From Amycolatopsis rubida (GTDB lineage Bacteria; Actinomycetota; Actinomycetes; Mycobacteriales; Pseudonocardiaceae), in NCBI RefSeq assembly GCF_900115345.1, contig NZ_FOWC01000001.1:744001-808000 (forward strand): a DNA stretch of 64,000 nt, read 5' to 3'. Below, one piece after another: positions 14,887-23,120 of this stretch (position 1 is the stretch's first letter; each line of letters starts with the position of its first letter). A program made the translations under genes and the position numbers. The notes beneath the pieces were generated by a model. That model made no database searches, was not told the DNA's origin, and worked only from the letters and a program-made list of their open reading frames with translations.

Positions 14887-15555
14887 GTGCCGACCACCTC
14901 CCGCGCCGCCGTGTCTCCGGTGTCGCCGGTGCACGGCAGGCTCGCGCTGGTCGGCATCGGGGCGGCCGTGCTTATCGCCACGGACCTGCATCTGCGGCTC
15001 TCCGCGCAAATCAGCCCGATCTGGCAGACGCTGTCGGAGTACGTCTACGGCAGGCTCGGCGGCCACTCGGCCGCGCGGCTGTTCACCGTCATGTGCCTCG
15101 CGCTCGCGCTGGGCTCGCTGGCGTTGCTGGCCGGGCTCGTCAAAGCCCGCCGCTCGCCCGCGGTCGTCATCCTGCTCGGCGGGTGGTGCGCCGGCCTCAC
15201 GATCTGCGCGACGGTCCCGGTCGACCCCCATGGCGAAGCCCGGTCCTTCGACGGCCAGCTGCACAACGCCGCCGCCCTCACCGCTTTCCTCGCGCTCCCC
15301 ACAGCCGCTTGGCTGCTGACCCGCCGCGGCGGCCGATCGTGCCCGTGGGAGCCGCGCCGCACGACCATCCGCTGGCTGGCCGTCGCGAGCTTTGCCAGCG
15401 TGGCGGTAGTTCTGGGCGGCTTCGTGTTCACCTTGGTCACCGGGCCCGCGCAGCAGGAAGTGACGCTCGGGCTGTTCGAGCGGCTGCTGTTCACGGTCGA
15501 CCTGGCGCTGCTGCTGACCATGGTCCGGCCGCTGGTCGCCGCGTCCCGCCGCTAG
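14887..15555 (+). CDS. DUF998 family membrane protein
   Basis: Predicted 222-residue protein with about six hydrophobic segments. The layout, with ISPIWQTLSEYVYGRLGG after the first helix and VPVDPHGEARSFDGQLHNAAAL in the middle, fits the DUF998 family of unknown function. A GTG start at 14887 gives the expected N-terminus. It lies 107 bp after the cation transporter, same strand. Its 3' end overlaps the IclR gene end by 4 bp (convergent stops). No function can be assigned. Confidence 0.8.
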   Translation: MPTTSRAAVSPVSPVHGRLALVGIGAAVLIATDLHLRLSAQISPIWQTLSEYVYGRLGGHSAARLFTVMCLALALGSLALLAGLVKARRSPAVVILLGGWCAGLTICATVPVDPHGEARSFDGQLHNAAALTAFLALPTAAWLLTRRGGRSCPWEPRRTTIRWLAVASFASVAVVLGGFVFTLVTGPAQQEVTLGLFERLLFTVDLALLLTMVRPLVAASRR

Positions 15556-16187
15556 GTCCGCAGCACCTCGGCAAGTTTTAAAGCCGCCGCCACTGTCAAC
15601 GGCCCGGCTTCGTCCGAAACCAACGGCTCCAACGAGATCACCCCGACGCTCGCCTTGAGCCCAGGAACCCCGCGCACCGGCGCAGCGACGCCTGAAGCAC
15701 CAGCCTCGATCTCACCGGTCGAGACGACCCATCGGTCAGTGCCGCCCGGCCGCAACGCCATCGCCCGCCCAGCGGCACCCGCGGCGAGCGCGTGCCTGCT
15801 GCCGACCCGGTACGCCACGTGGTAGCTCGTCCACGACGGCTCCGCCACCGCGACCGCCTGCGCGTGATCGCCCTGCGCCACCGTCAGATGCGCCGTAGCG
15901 CCGACCTTCTCGGCCAGTTCGCGCAGCACCGGCCGCGCGGCCTCGCGCAGCTGTGGCAGCACCTGACCGGCCAGCCGCAGCACTCCGACGCCGAGCCGCA
16001 CCTTCGTGCCGTCTCGCCAGACCAGGCCGCGTTCGGCCAACGGCACCAGCAGCCGGTAGACCGCCGCGCGGCTGGCACCGATGGTCACCGCGAGTTCGGA
16101 GATGGTCGCCGCCTGCTCGCCCGAATCGGCCACCGCTTGCAGCAGCGCCAGACCGCGGTCGAGGGTCAGTGACCCCTCCGTGCTCAC
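15552..16187 (-). CDS. IclR-family transcriptional regulator
   Basis: Predicted 211-residue regulator: N-terminal winged HTH (residues 6-65: LDRGLALLQAVADSG, ATISELAVTIGASRAAVYRLLVPL) and a shortened IclR effector domain (LREAARPVLRELAEKVGATAHLTV, GSRHALAAGAAGRAM). Full IclR proteins are usually 240-270 residues; here the effector domain lacks part of its C-terminal half. The GTG start overlaps the stop of the upstream unknown gene by 4 bp, so the two are translationally coupled. It probably controls that gene. Confidence 0.85.
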   Translation of the reverse strand: MSTEGSLTLDRGLALLQAVADSGEQAATISELAVTIGASRAAVYRLLVPLAERGLVWRDGTKVRLGVGVLRLAGQVLPQLREAARPVLRELAEKVGATAHLTVAQGDHAQAVAVAEPSWTSYHVAYRVGSRHALAAGAAGRAMALRPGGTDRWVVSTGEIEAGASGVAAPVRGVPGLKASVGVISLEPLVSDEAGPLTVAAALKLAEVLRT

Positions 16188-17059
16188 AGCAACTCGAGTT
16201 CACCCAGGTCGGCCACCGGCTCGGCGAACGACGCCGCCGCGTACGAACCGAAAAGCTCCCGGACCGCTTTCGCGGCAGGCTCCGGCAACGCGCGTGCTTC
16301 GTCCGCGAGCGCCTTGCCGTCGGTCGATTCCAGCGCCGCACGGACGTCTCCGCCGGAGAGGCAGCGCGCCGACGCGACGAGCAGGTTCAGGAAGCCGTGA
16401 TGCGTGAAGCCGGTCTCCGGGTCGACGTGCCGGACCGCGCGGTGCAGGCTGTTCGTCGCCTTGAACGACGCCCCCGGCGAGCCGCTGACCACGGACAGGA
16501 AGTCGGCCACCTCGTCCACGCTGGGGAAGTTCTCCCCCGCCTTGCCGCCGCAGCGGATCTTCGGCCAGCTGCCGTGCTCGATCACGTTGCGGACGCCGTC
16601 GAGCCAGCCGACGCCGCGGCGCGGTTCGACGACCCGGATGACGTCCTCGGGCACGAACTCCGAAACGCGTTCCAGCCACACCTCGTCGACGTCGGACGGG
16701 GCAGGCATCTCCACCATCCGCAGCGACAGCAGCTCGCTGCGCGATTCGACGATCGAGATCGCCTTCGGAACGCCGCCGAGCCCGGTGTCGATGATCAGCG
16801 ACAGCGGCAGCGGCTCCTTGGGCTTGATCTTGATCAGCTCGGTGATCAGCTCCGGCAGCCGCGAGGCCTGGCACAGGAAAACCCCGAGCACCCCGGCGTG
16901 TTCCCCGCCGCGCGATTCGAAGTGCGCGCGCAGCGCCTCCGGCATCGCGACGTCCGCGGGCGGGAAGAGCGCCGAGTCGTCGACGAGCCGCGCGAACAGG
17001 GGAGGAATTCCACGGGGGCCGGGTGGCGTGAGTTCCACAGCGCTTGACACGACTGACAC
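16184..17059 (-). CDS. Conserved protein of unknown function, IclR operon
   Basis: Predicted protein of about 291 residues with no assigned function. It has a repetitive alternating strand/helix pattern like a barrel enzyme: SLIIDTGLGGVPKAISIV, then WPKIRCGGKAGENFP and SFKATNSLHRAVRH followed by HHGFLNLLVA. The conserved Lys/Cys/His-containing motifs suggest an active site, but I cannot name the reaction. It forms a two-gene operon with the IclR regulator, typical of catabolic genes. Start uncertain: GTG 17059 is taken; a TTG at 17077 is also in frame. Neither has a clear ribosome site, so the mRNA may be leaderless. Confidence 0.75.
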   Translation of the reverse strand: MSVVSSAVELTPPGPRGIPPLFARLVDDSALFPPADVAMPEALRAHFESRGGEHAGVLGVFLCQASRLPELITELIKIKPKEPLPLSLIIDTGLGGVPKAISIVESRSELLSLRMVEMPAPSDVDEVWLERVSEFVPEDVIRVVEPRRGVGWLDGVRNVIEHGSWPKIRCGGKAGENFPSVDEVADFLSVVSGSPGASFKATNSLHRAVRHVDPETGFTHHGFLNLLVASARCLSGGDVRAALESTDGKALADEARALPEPAAKAVRELFGSYAAASFAEPVADLGELELL

Positions 17060-17246
17060 GCTAGTAGCGTACGGCAAGGGGACAAAATCGTTCGCTCTGC
17101 GGACGCCTTTCGCGGCCCTCCCCAGAGGAGATCACCCGGCCCCATGGACCGAATCCACCCGGTCCCGCCCTTCAGCCGATCCGTTGACCAGCAGTTTCCC
17201 GCCCCATGGGTGATCTTCCCGCGCGCTCTTCCCTTAGCGTGCCAAT

Positions 17247-17265
17247 TCAGGTTAGGCTCACCTAA
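17247..17265 (+). promoter_or_regulatory. IdeR/DtxR iron box
   Basis: This 19-mer matches the IdeR/DtxR consensus TTAGGTTAGGCTAACCTAA at 17 of 19 positions. It ends 14 bp before the GTG start of the DUF2470 gene, so iron-loaded regulator bound here should block expression. Confidence 0.9.
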
Positions 17266-17279
17266 GTAGGAGGTGAGCC

Positions 17280-18080
17280 GTGACCGAGGCACCCGTATCC
17301 GTGCGCCGCCCGCCCGCGCCGAACCCCGCCGAACGCGCCAAGACGATCGCGACGCGCGGCGGCCCGGCGACGATCATGCCGACCGTCGAGAGCGCCGGCT
17401 GCGAAGCCGAACGCGTCGAGCCAGTCCTGCATCACGTGCACCACAGCGGAAGCGTCAGCATTCTTCTGCCGGACGAGCACCCGATGGTGCGCGCGTCCCG
17501 GCAGGCTCAACGCGGCGAGCTCGCCGTTATGGTCGAGCTCGCCGACCACGCCCCAGTGGCGCTGCGGGAACCGGTCCGCGGCCTGCTGTGGATCACCGGA
17601 TGGCTCCGGCCGCTGACCGAGGTGTCGGCCCGCGCCCGCGCGGTGTCGATCGCCGAACATCGGCCGGACCACCGGCTCCTCGACGTCGGCCACGGCCTCA
17701 CGCTGCTCCGGCTGACCCCGGCGTCGCTGGTGCTGGCCGACGCGGAGGGCACGCATTCGCTCCGGCCGCACATGTTCAGCGCGGCCCCGCCGGACCCGTT
17801 CCACGACTACGAGGCCGAATGGCTGCGGCACCTGGAAAGCGACCATCCGGACGTGGTGGAACAGCTGGCCCGGCACCTGCCCGCGGACCTGCGCGGCGGC
17901 CGGATCCGCCCGCTCGGCCTCGACCGGTACGGCCTGCGCCTGCGCGTCGAATCAACGGCGGGCGACCACGACGTCCGCCTCGCCTTCTCCCGCACCGTCG
18001 ACAGCCCGCCGCAGCTGGCCGCGGAACTGCGCCGTTTGCTCGGCTGCCCGTTCCTGCGCCACCAGCATGGCGAGGACTGA
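17280..18080 (+). CDS. DUF2470/HugZ-like protein, iron-regulated
   Basis: Predicted 266-residue protein. The N-terminal part (residues 15-175) has the split-barrel pattern of pyridoxamine-phosphate-oxidase-like heme-utilization proteins (NPAERAKTIATRGGPATI, GSVSILLPDEHPMV). The C-terminal part (HMFSAAPPDPFHDYEAEWLRHL onward) resembles DUF2470, which is found in HugZ-type heme-degrading or heme-binding proteins. The iron box directly upstream (17247-17265) supports a role in iron or heme acquisition. GTG 17280 follows AGGAGGTGAG. Neighbours are unrelated; the next gene is convergent. Heme degradation is an inference; a His ligand was not assigned. Confidence 0.8.
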   Translation: MTEAPVSVRRPPAPNPAERAKTIATRGGPATIMPTVESAGCEAERVEPVLHHVHHSGSVSILLPDEHPMVRASRQAQRGELAVMVELADHAPVALREPVRGLLWITGWLRPLTEVSARARAVSIAEHRPDHRLLDVGHGLTLLRLTPASLVLADAEGTHSLRPHMFSAAPPDPFHDYEAEWLRHLESDHPDVVEQLARHLPADLRGGRIRPLGLDRYGLRLRVESTAGDHDVRLAFSRTVDSPPQLAAELRRLLGCPFLRHQHGED

Positions 18081-18096
18081 CCGGCCGCGAAGGACC

Positions 18097-18564
18097 TCAG
18101 TCCTCGGCCAGCTCCGGAGGAAAGCCGCCGGTCGCGATCGGCCCCCACCGGTCGATCGTGATCCGGATCAGGCTCTTGCCCTGCTTGCGCATCGCCGCGC
18201 GGTACTCGTCCCAGTCCGGGTGCTCGCCGGAGATGCTGCGGAAGTAGTCGACCAGCGGCTCGACCGAGTCCGGCAGGTCGATCACCTCCGCGGTCCCGTC
18301 GACCTGCACCCACGGGCCGTTCCACTCGTCCGACAGCACGCACACCGACACCTTCGGGTCGCGCCGGAGGTTGACCGCCTTCGCCCGCTTCGGGTAGGTC
18401 GCGATGACGATGCGGCCCTCGTCGTCGACACCGCAGCTGTTCGGGGACAGCTGCGGCCGCCCGTCGGCGCGGGTGGTCACCAGGATCGCGCGGTGACGCG
18501 GCTTCAGGAACGCGACCAGTTCGGCGCGCTCGACCTTCGTGTTGGTGGCGATAGTCCTCGGCAT
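18097..18564 (-). CDS. PPOX-class F420- or flavin-dependent oxidoreductase
   Basis: Predicted 155-residue split-barrel protein: AFLKPRHRAILVTTRADGRPQLSPN at the N-terminus (cofactor-binding strand), then VIATYPKRAKAVNLRRDP and VQVDGTAEVIDLP. This is the TIGR03618-like PPOX class common in actinobacteria that use F420. The substrate is unknown. ATG 18564 was chosen since the upstream in-frame extension overlaps the divergent gene. Only 22 bp separate it from the divergent CPBP start, so promoters must overlap the coding regions. Confidence 0.85.
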   Translation of the reverse strand: MPRTIATNTKVERAELVAFLKPRHRAILVTTRADGRPQLSPNSCGVDDEGRIVIATYPKRAKAVNLRRDPKVSVCVLSDEWNGPWVQVDGTAEVIDLPDSVEPLVDYFRSISGEHPDWDEYRAAMRKQGKSLIRITIDRWGPIATGGFPPELAED

Positions 18565-18586
18565 ACCCCGACGGTAGCGTGCGTTC

Positions 18587-19420
18587 ATGCGCACCACAGA
18601 GCGTTCCGGGAGGCCCTCGGGCCTGCGATCCTGGCTCAACCCGGCACTTCCGGCGTTCCCGGCTCAGCTCACCGATCCCGTGCGGCGGCGAGCGGCCAAG
18701 ATCGAACTGGTCCTCGTTTTCGGCATCACGCTCGGGTTGTCCGGCGCGCGCAGCCTGTTGTCCCTTGTGGACTCTCTGCTGCGCCCGACCCCGTTGGCGC
18801 AGCAGCAGGTGCAGCTCAACGTTCCGCAGGCCGCCGCGAGCCTGCTGGACCTGCTCCAGCAGTTGCTGAGCGCCGCGCAGCTGATCGGCTGGGGCGGGCT
18901 CGGGCTGTACCTGCTGTGGCGGGCCGGGATGAAACTGCGCGAAATCGGACTGAGCCTGCGCATCCGTTCCGACGCGCTCGTCACCATCGGACTCGCCGCG
19001 CTGATCGGCGTTCCCGGGCTCGCGCTGTATTTCCTCTCGTATCACCTCGGGTTCAGCCTCGCGGTGCAACCGTCCGCTCTGGGCGACACCTGGTGGCGGC
19101 CGATCGCACTGACGCTTTCCGCGTTCGGCAACGCTTTCGCCGAGGAAGTGCTCGTGATCGGCTATCTGCTCACGCGGCTGCGGCAACTCGGCGTGCGCGA
19201 GAACGCATCGCTGTTCGGCGCCGCGGTGCTTCGCGGTTCCTATCACCTGTACCAAGGGTTCGGCGGGTTCGTCGGCAACTTCGTGATGGGGCTGGTGTTC
19301 GGCCGCGTGTGGCAGCGGACCAACCGGCTGTGGCCGCTCATCGCCGCGCATACTTTGTTCGATGTGGTGTCCTTCGTCGGCTATTCGTTGCTGAAAGGCC
19401 GTCTTTCCTGGCTCCCGTGA
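18587..19420 (+). CDS. CPBP-family intramembrane protease-like protein
   Basis: Predicted 277-residue membrane protein with seven to eight hydrophobic segments. The ABI/CPBP signature appears in order: [10 protein letters not shown] (motif 1, two glutamates but no downstream Arg), [13 protein letters not shown] (motif 2, with the conserved His) and [11 protein letters not shown] (motif 3, His and Asp). These proteins are Rce1-like intramembrane endopeptidases, here of unknown substrate. The arginine deiminase gene follows after 25 bp and is probably co-transcribed. Confidence 0.88.
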   Translation: MRTTERSGRPSGLRSWLNPALPAFPAQLTDPVRRRAAKIELVLVFGITLGLSGARSLLSLVDSLLRPTPLAQQQVQLNVPQAAASLLDLLQQLLSAAQLIGWGGLGLYLLWRAGMKLREIGLSLRIRSDALVTIGLAALIGVPGLALYFLSYHLGFSLAVQPSALGDTWWRPIALTLSAFGNAFAEEVLVIGYLLTRLRQLGVRENASLFGAAVLRGSYHLYQGFGGFVGNFVMGLVFGRVWQRTNRLWPLIAAHTLFDVVSFVGYSLLKGRLSWLP

Positions 19421-19445
19421 TGCCCGCTCATTAGGCTCGCACTTC

Positions 19446-20678
19446 GTGAGCGAGACGAGCGAGATGACCGCACCTCCCAGGGTGGACAGCGAAGTCGGGC
19501 CGCTTCGGGCAGTACTGCTGCACCGGCCGGGAAACGAGCTGAAACGGCTCACGCCCCGCAACAACGACAAGCTTCTTTTCGACTCCGTCCCGTGGGTGAG
19601 CCGGGCGCAGCAGGAACACGACGCGTTCGCCGACGTTCTGCGCGGCCGCGGCGTCGAAGTGCTGCTGCTGGCCGACGTTCTCCGCGCCGCGCTGGAAGAT
19701 CAGCGCGCGCACGCCGCCGGGGTCCACGCCGCCGTCGACGACCGGCGGCTCGGCAGCGACCTCGCGGATTCGCTGAGGTCGCACCTGACGAGCGTCGACG
19801 CGCCCACGCTCGCCGAGGTGCTGATGGCGGGCATGACGTTCGAGGAGCTGCCGTCCGCCGAAGGCGCGTCGCTGGTGCGGATGATGCACCATCCGCGCGA
19901 CTTCGCCGTCGATCCGTTGCCCAATCTGCTCTTCACCCGCGATTCGTCGGCGTGGATCGGCGACCGCGTCGCGATCTCGTCGCTGACCATGCCCGCACGG
20001 CGGCGGGAAACGGCGCTGCTCGACCTCGTTTACGCCTACCATCCGCGATTCCGCCACGCCGCCCGCGCTTACGGCGCGCATTCCGCGCCGATCGAAGGCG
20101 GCGACGTGATGCTGCTGGCTCCCGGCGTCGTCGCGATCGGCGTCGGCGAACGGACGACTCCGGCCGGTGCCGAATCGCTCGCGCGCTCCGTATTCGCCGA
20201 CGGGCTCGCGCATACCGTCGTCGCGGTGCCGATCGAACAATCACGCGCGACCATGCATCTCGACACCGTATGCACGATGGTCGATGTCGATGCAGTCGTG
20301 ATGTATCCGCTCGCCCGCGATTCCCTGACCGCGTTCACCCTCAAGCCGACCGGCGACAGCGGCGTGAAAGTGGCCGGCCCGACGCCTTTCCTCGAAGCGG
20401 CCGCGGAAGCGATGGAGATCGACCGGCTGCGGGTGATCGACACCGGTCTCGACCCGGTCACCGCGGAGCGTGAGCAATGGGACGACGGCAACAACACGCT
20501 GGCACTGGCCCCGGGCGTGGTCGTGGGGTACGAACGGAACGCGGAGACCAACGAGCGGCTCGCCGCGGCGGGCATCGAGGTGCTGGCGATCACCGGGTCC
20601 GAACTGGGGTCCGGCCGCGGCGGCCCGCGCTGCATGTCGTGCCCCGTGCGCCGCGATCCGCCGGCCAGGCGGCACTGA
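19446..20678 (+). CDS. arcA: Arginine deiminase
   Basis: Predicted 410-residue enzyme converting arginine to citrulline and ammonia. It has the family N-terminus [20 protein letters not shown], the substrate motif [12 protein letters not shown] (Asp), [10 protein letters not shown] (catalytic His) and the C-terminal catalytic Cys399 in [12 protein letters not shown]. Length and all motifs match classical ArcA. There is no ornithine carbamoyltransferase, carbamate kinase or antiporter nearby, so it is not a full fermentative arc operon; ammonia production or arginine turnover is more likely. GTG 19446 follows the CPBP gene by 25 bp. Confidence 0.96.
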   Translation: MSETSEMTAPPRVDSEVGPLRAVLLHRPGNELKRLTPRNNDKLLFDSVPWVSRAQQEHDAFADVLRGRGVEVLLLADVLRAALEDQRAHAAGVHAAVDDRRLGSDLADSLRSHLTSVDAPTLAEVLMAGMTFEELPSAEGASLVRMMHHPRDFAVDPLPNLLFTRDSSAWIGDRVAISSLTMPARRRETALLDLVYAYHPRFRHAARAYGAHSAPIEGGDVMLLAPGVVAIGVGERTTPAGAESLARSVFADGLAHTVVAVPIEQSRATMHLDTVCTMVDVDAVVMYPLARDSLTAFTLKPTGDSGVKVAGPTPFLEAAAEAMEIDRLRVIDTGLDPVTAEREQWDDGNNTLALAPGVVVGYERNAETNERLAAAGIEVLAITGSELGSGRGGPRCMSCPVRRDPPARRH

Positions 20679-20701
20679 CCCGCTGAGCTTTTCTCAAGAG
20701 C

Positions 20702-20842
20702 GCCCGGGGGTTCTCACCCCCTCGCCGCGCGATGCCGCAGTCGTGCGGGGAACCCTGACAAGTCTGATTCCCTCGGGGTTGTCCACACGGACTTCCGCAG
20801 GAACCCGCCGCACACCGCGCTGCCGAGAAACCCCACCGAGGT
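20702..20842. repeat. Mosaic intergenic repeat element, copy 1
   Basis: The outer parts (GGGGTTCTC near 20708; the tail around 20807-20842 containing CCGAGAAACCCC) match the element at 37684-37792. The centre (20747-20780, with GGGGAACCCTGA, GTCTGATTC and GGGTT) matches the hairpin at 37573-37623. At this site one element appears inserted in the other; at the second site they lie side by side. It also contains a TTGTCCACA box at 20779-20787. Confidence 0.6.
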
Positions 20843-20930
20843 GAAGTTAGCCTTCCCTTAATAAGGGTAAACACATTAAGGGAAGGCTAACCGAAATAAG
20901 TGTTTCCTTCTTAAGGAATGGTAACCCTAA
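20842..20930. promoter_or_regulatory. Palindromic cluster of IdeR-type iron boxes upstream of ferritin
   Basis: A perfect 17 bp inverted repeat (20846-20862 / 20875-20891, 12 bp spacer) sits about 95-140 bp upstream of the ferritin start. Each arm is the core of an IdeR/DtxR-like 19-mer: 20877-20895 matches the consensus at 15/19, the mirror copy 20842-20860 at 13/19, and a further copy 20912-20930 at 12/19. In mycobacteria, IdeR bound to tandem boxes upstream of bfrB activates ferritin, so activation by iron is expected here. Confidence 0.7.
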
Positions 20931-20985
20931 TGGGGTGGAGATCACCAGCTAAAAGTGGAAAACAATCCGATATTGACGTACCGTG

Positions 20986-21543
20986 ATGAACATGGCCGCT
21001 ACGAAGAAAGAACCGCGCTCCAAGTTCTACGAACTGCTGCAGGCGCAGATCCACAACGAGTTCAACGCCTCCCAGCAGTACATCGCGCTCGCGGTCTGGT
21101 TCGACAACGAGGACCTGCCGCAGCTCGCGAAGCACTTCTACAAGCAGTCCGTCGAGGAGCGCAATCACGCGATGGCGCTTCTCCAGTACATGCTCGACCG
21201 GGACCACCACGTCGAGGTCCCCGGCACCGGCGAAGTCCGCAACGAGTTCTCCGCCCCGCTTGAGCTGCTTGAGCTCGCGCTGGAGCAGGAGAAGGAGGTC
21301 GCTGCCGACATCTCCGCGATGGCGAAGGCCGCGCGGGCCGAGGAGGACTACATCAGCGAGCAGTTCACGCAGTGGTTCCTCAAGGAGCAGGTCGAGGAGA
21401 TCTCCCAGATGTCGACGCTCGTCACGGTCGCGCGCCGGGCAGGCGACAGCGTTTACGAGATCGAGAAGTTCCTGCACCGCGAGTCCGTCGGCGACGCCGG
21501 CGCGGACTCCGGCATGCCCCCGGTCGCGGGTGGCGCGCTGTAA
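20986..21543 (+). CDS. bfrB: Ferritin (BfrB type)
   Basis: Predicted 185-residue non-heme ferritin that stores iron as ferric mineral in a 24-mer shell. The sequence tracks mycobacterial BfrB closely: KFYELLQAQIHNEFNASQQY, FDNEDLPQLAKHFYKQSVEE, RNHAM (ferroxidase Glu and His ligands in a four-helix bundle), EQFTQWFLKEQVEEI, and a glycine/alanine-rich C-terminal tail. Starts possible at GTG 20983, ATG 20986 or ATG 20992; none has a clear ribosome site. Iron boxes lie upstream (20842-20930) and a strong terminator downstream (21561-21597), so it is monocistronic. Confidence 0.95.
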   Translation: MNMAATKKEPRSKFYELLQAQIHNEFNASQQYIALAVWFDNEDLPQLAKHFYKQSVEERNHAMALLQYMLDRDHHVEVPGTGEVRNEFSAPLELLELALEQEKEVAADISAMAKAARAEEDYISEQFTQWFLKEQVEEISQMSTLVTVARRAGDSVYEIEKFLHRESVGDAGADSGMPPVAGGAL

Positions 21544-21560
21544 CGCTCGAAGCAGGCCCG

Positions 21561-21597
21561 GAAGCCCGGTTGTCCCCACTGTGGACAACCGGGCTTC
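21561..21597 (+). terminator. Strong terminator hairpin after ferritin gene
   Basis: Perfect 15-base arms (21561-21575 / 21583-21597) with a 7-base loop, 18 bp after the stop. The right arm includes a TGTGGACAA box (21580-21588) and another, TGTGGATAA, follows at 21602-21610. Confidence 0.9.
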
Positions 21598-21612
21598 CCC
21601 CTGTGGATAACT

Positions 21613-22197
21613 TCAGCGCCGCTCGTACTGCGCGATGAGCACGCCGGTGGTGGTCGCGACGCTGCTGACGAGCAAAAACTCGGTCAGCGGAGCCGGTCCC
21701 TCGAACAGCCGCGCGCCGCGGCCGAGCGTCAGCGGGTGGATCAGCAAGGTATAGCTGTCGACCAGCCCGGCGGCGTGCAGCGCACGCACGAGCGAAACGC
21801 TGCCGATAATCGCAAGATCCTTGCCCGGCAAGGCTTTCAGCTCAGCCACGGTCTCCACCGCGGAGCCGCGCAGCAACACCGAATTCTGCCAGGCGTCCGC
21901 GTTGTCCAGCGTGGTGGAGACGACGTACTTCGTGGCCGCGTTCAGGTGCGCGGTGTAGGGATTCCCGTCCGTCTGAGGCCCCCAGACAGCGGCGAAGTCC
22001 TCCCAGGTGCGCCGGCCGAACAGCATGTCCCCCGGCCGGCTCAGGCCCTTGCCCATCTCGCGCGTCATGACTTCGTCGGAGTATCCGATCGCCCATCCGC
22101 CTAGGTCGAACCCACCGAGGGGGTCCTCGTCCTTGCGGCCGGGGCCTTGGGTGACGCCGTCGAGGGTGACGCTCAGGGTGACGCTGATCGAACGCAT
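21613..22197 (-). CDS. Dihydrofolate reductase family (RibD C-terminal domain) protein
   Basis: Predicted 194-residue protein of the RibD-C/DHFR-like fold. It begins RSISVTLSVTLDGVTQGPGR, then MLFGRRTWEDFAAVWG, YVVSTTLDNADAWQNS, LPGKDLAIIGSVSLVRALH and HPLTLGRGARLFEG, which is the characteristic order in actinobacterial deaminase-reductase relatives. It binds a nicotinamide cofactor in the family; the true substrate is unknown. ATG 22197 has a GGAGG-type site upstream. A decayed relative lies at 57017-57340. Confidence 0.88.
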   Translation of the reverse strand: MRSISVTLSVTLDGVTQGPGRKDEDPLGGFDLGGWAIGYSDEVMTREMGKGLSRPGDMLFGRRTWEDFAAVWGPQTDGNPYTAHLNAATKYVVSTTLDNADAWQNSVLLRGSAVETVAELKALPGKDLAIIGSVSLVRALHAAGLVDSYTLLIHPLTLGRGARLFEGPAPLTEFLLVSSVATTTGVLIAQYERR

Positions 22198-22292
22198 CGG
22201 GGAGGTCCTTCCGCTTCCGCGGGCCGCCGGCCGGCCCGTCACCCGCTACACGAGCGGCGCGGCGCCAGATCGACATCGGCTCGCGAAATTTT

Positions 22293-23120
22293 TCAGCCGG
22301 CGCAGTCCTGTGTCTTCGCCCGGACCTCGATGTCCTGGACCGCGCCGTCCGAGTTCAGCGTGAAGTGATACGCGCCCTGGTCACCGGTCGGCGACACGAG
22401 CGCGCTCCCCGACTCCGACGTGCCCGGATAGGTCGCGGTGACCTGGGCCTTCGGCGACCCGTCGCCCACGCCTTCCGGGGTGTGCGCGGCACCGTCGGGT
22501 TTCACCGCGACCACGCCGTTCTCCGCCGACACGACAGCCGTCGCGGCGGGCACCCCGGCACCGCTGACGTCGTAGTAAGTGCAGCCCGCCGACTCTTTCA
22601 CCGTCGTGAGCTTCATGCCCTGGTCCGTGAGCTGCTGCTCGGTCATGCCGAGCTTCACCGCGCCCAGGCCGTCCGCGGTCACCAACGCTCCGGACGCGGC
22701 TTTCGCCGGTGACGTCCGCGGCGGCGCAGGCTTCGTGTGGTGCGGATGCGCGGGCGGCACCGGCGGGTCGGCCACGCTGGTCTCCATCGGCACGGACGGT
22801 GCCTGCGCCTGCGTCGATTCGGCGCTCGACGGGGGCTCGGGCACCGCAGAAGGCGGCGTGGGCCGAGCCGAAGCGACCTGCCGGGCGGCGACATCGGTCC
22901 CGGCGGGCTGGGCGCGCAGCTGGATCGCCACCAGTCCGGCCGACGCCACCGCGAGGACGCACGCCGCCCCGGCCCCGGACGTCAGGATCCGTTGCCGACG
23001 CCGCCGCCTGCGCGCGCCCGCCACGATGGCCGACGTGGCATCCTCGGCTGGTTCGACGGCTAGCCGATCGTCGGCGAGGAGGGCGCGGAGCCGCTGTTCC
23101 AGATCGTCGGGCTGACTCAC
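22293..23120 (-). CDS. Membrane-anchored partner of SigE-family sigma factor
   Basis: Predicted 275-residue single-pass protein: an N-terminal cytoplasmic segment of about 42 residues (DDLEQRLRALLADDR), an Arg-rich stop, one membrane helix (residues 47-68), a long Pro/Ala/Ser linker, and an extracytoplasmic domain (about 145-275) containing KLGMTEQQLTDQGMKL, a pattern seen in small surface beta domains. The GTG start overlaps the sigma-factor stop by 4 bp. By analogy with SigE-family operons it may be an anti-sigma or sensor for that factor, but the anti-sigma zinc motif is absent. Confidence 0.75.
   Translation of the reverse strand: MSQPDDLEQRLRALLADDRLAVEPAEDATSAIVAGARRRRRRQRILTSGAGAACVLAVASAGLVAIQLRAQPAGTDVAARQVASARPTPPSAVPEPPSSAESTQAQAPSVPMETSVADPPVPPAHPHHTKPAPPRTSPAKAASGALVTADGLGAVKLGMTEQQLTDQGMKLTTVKESAGCTYYDVSGAGVPAATAVVSAENGVVAVKPDGAAHTPEGVGDGSPKAQVTATYPGTSESGSALVSPTGDQGAYHFTLNSDGAVQDIEVRAKTQDCAG

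Noticed and set aside
19446..20678. Full arginine deiminase pathway operon
   Set aside because: Only arcA is present; no carbamoyltransferase, carbamate kinase or antiporter genes are nearby.
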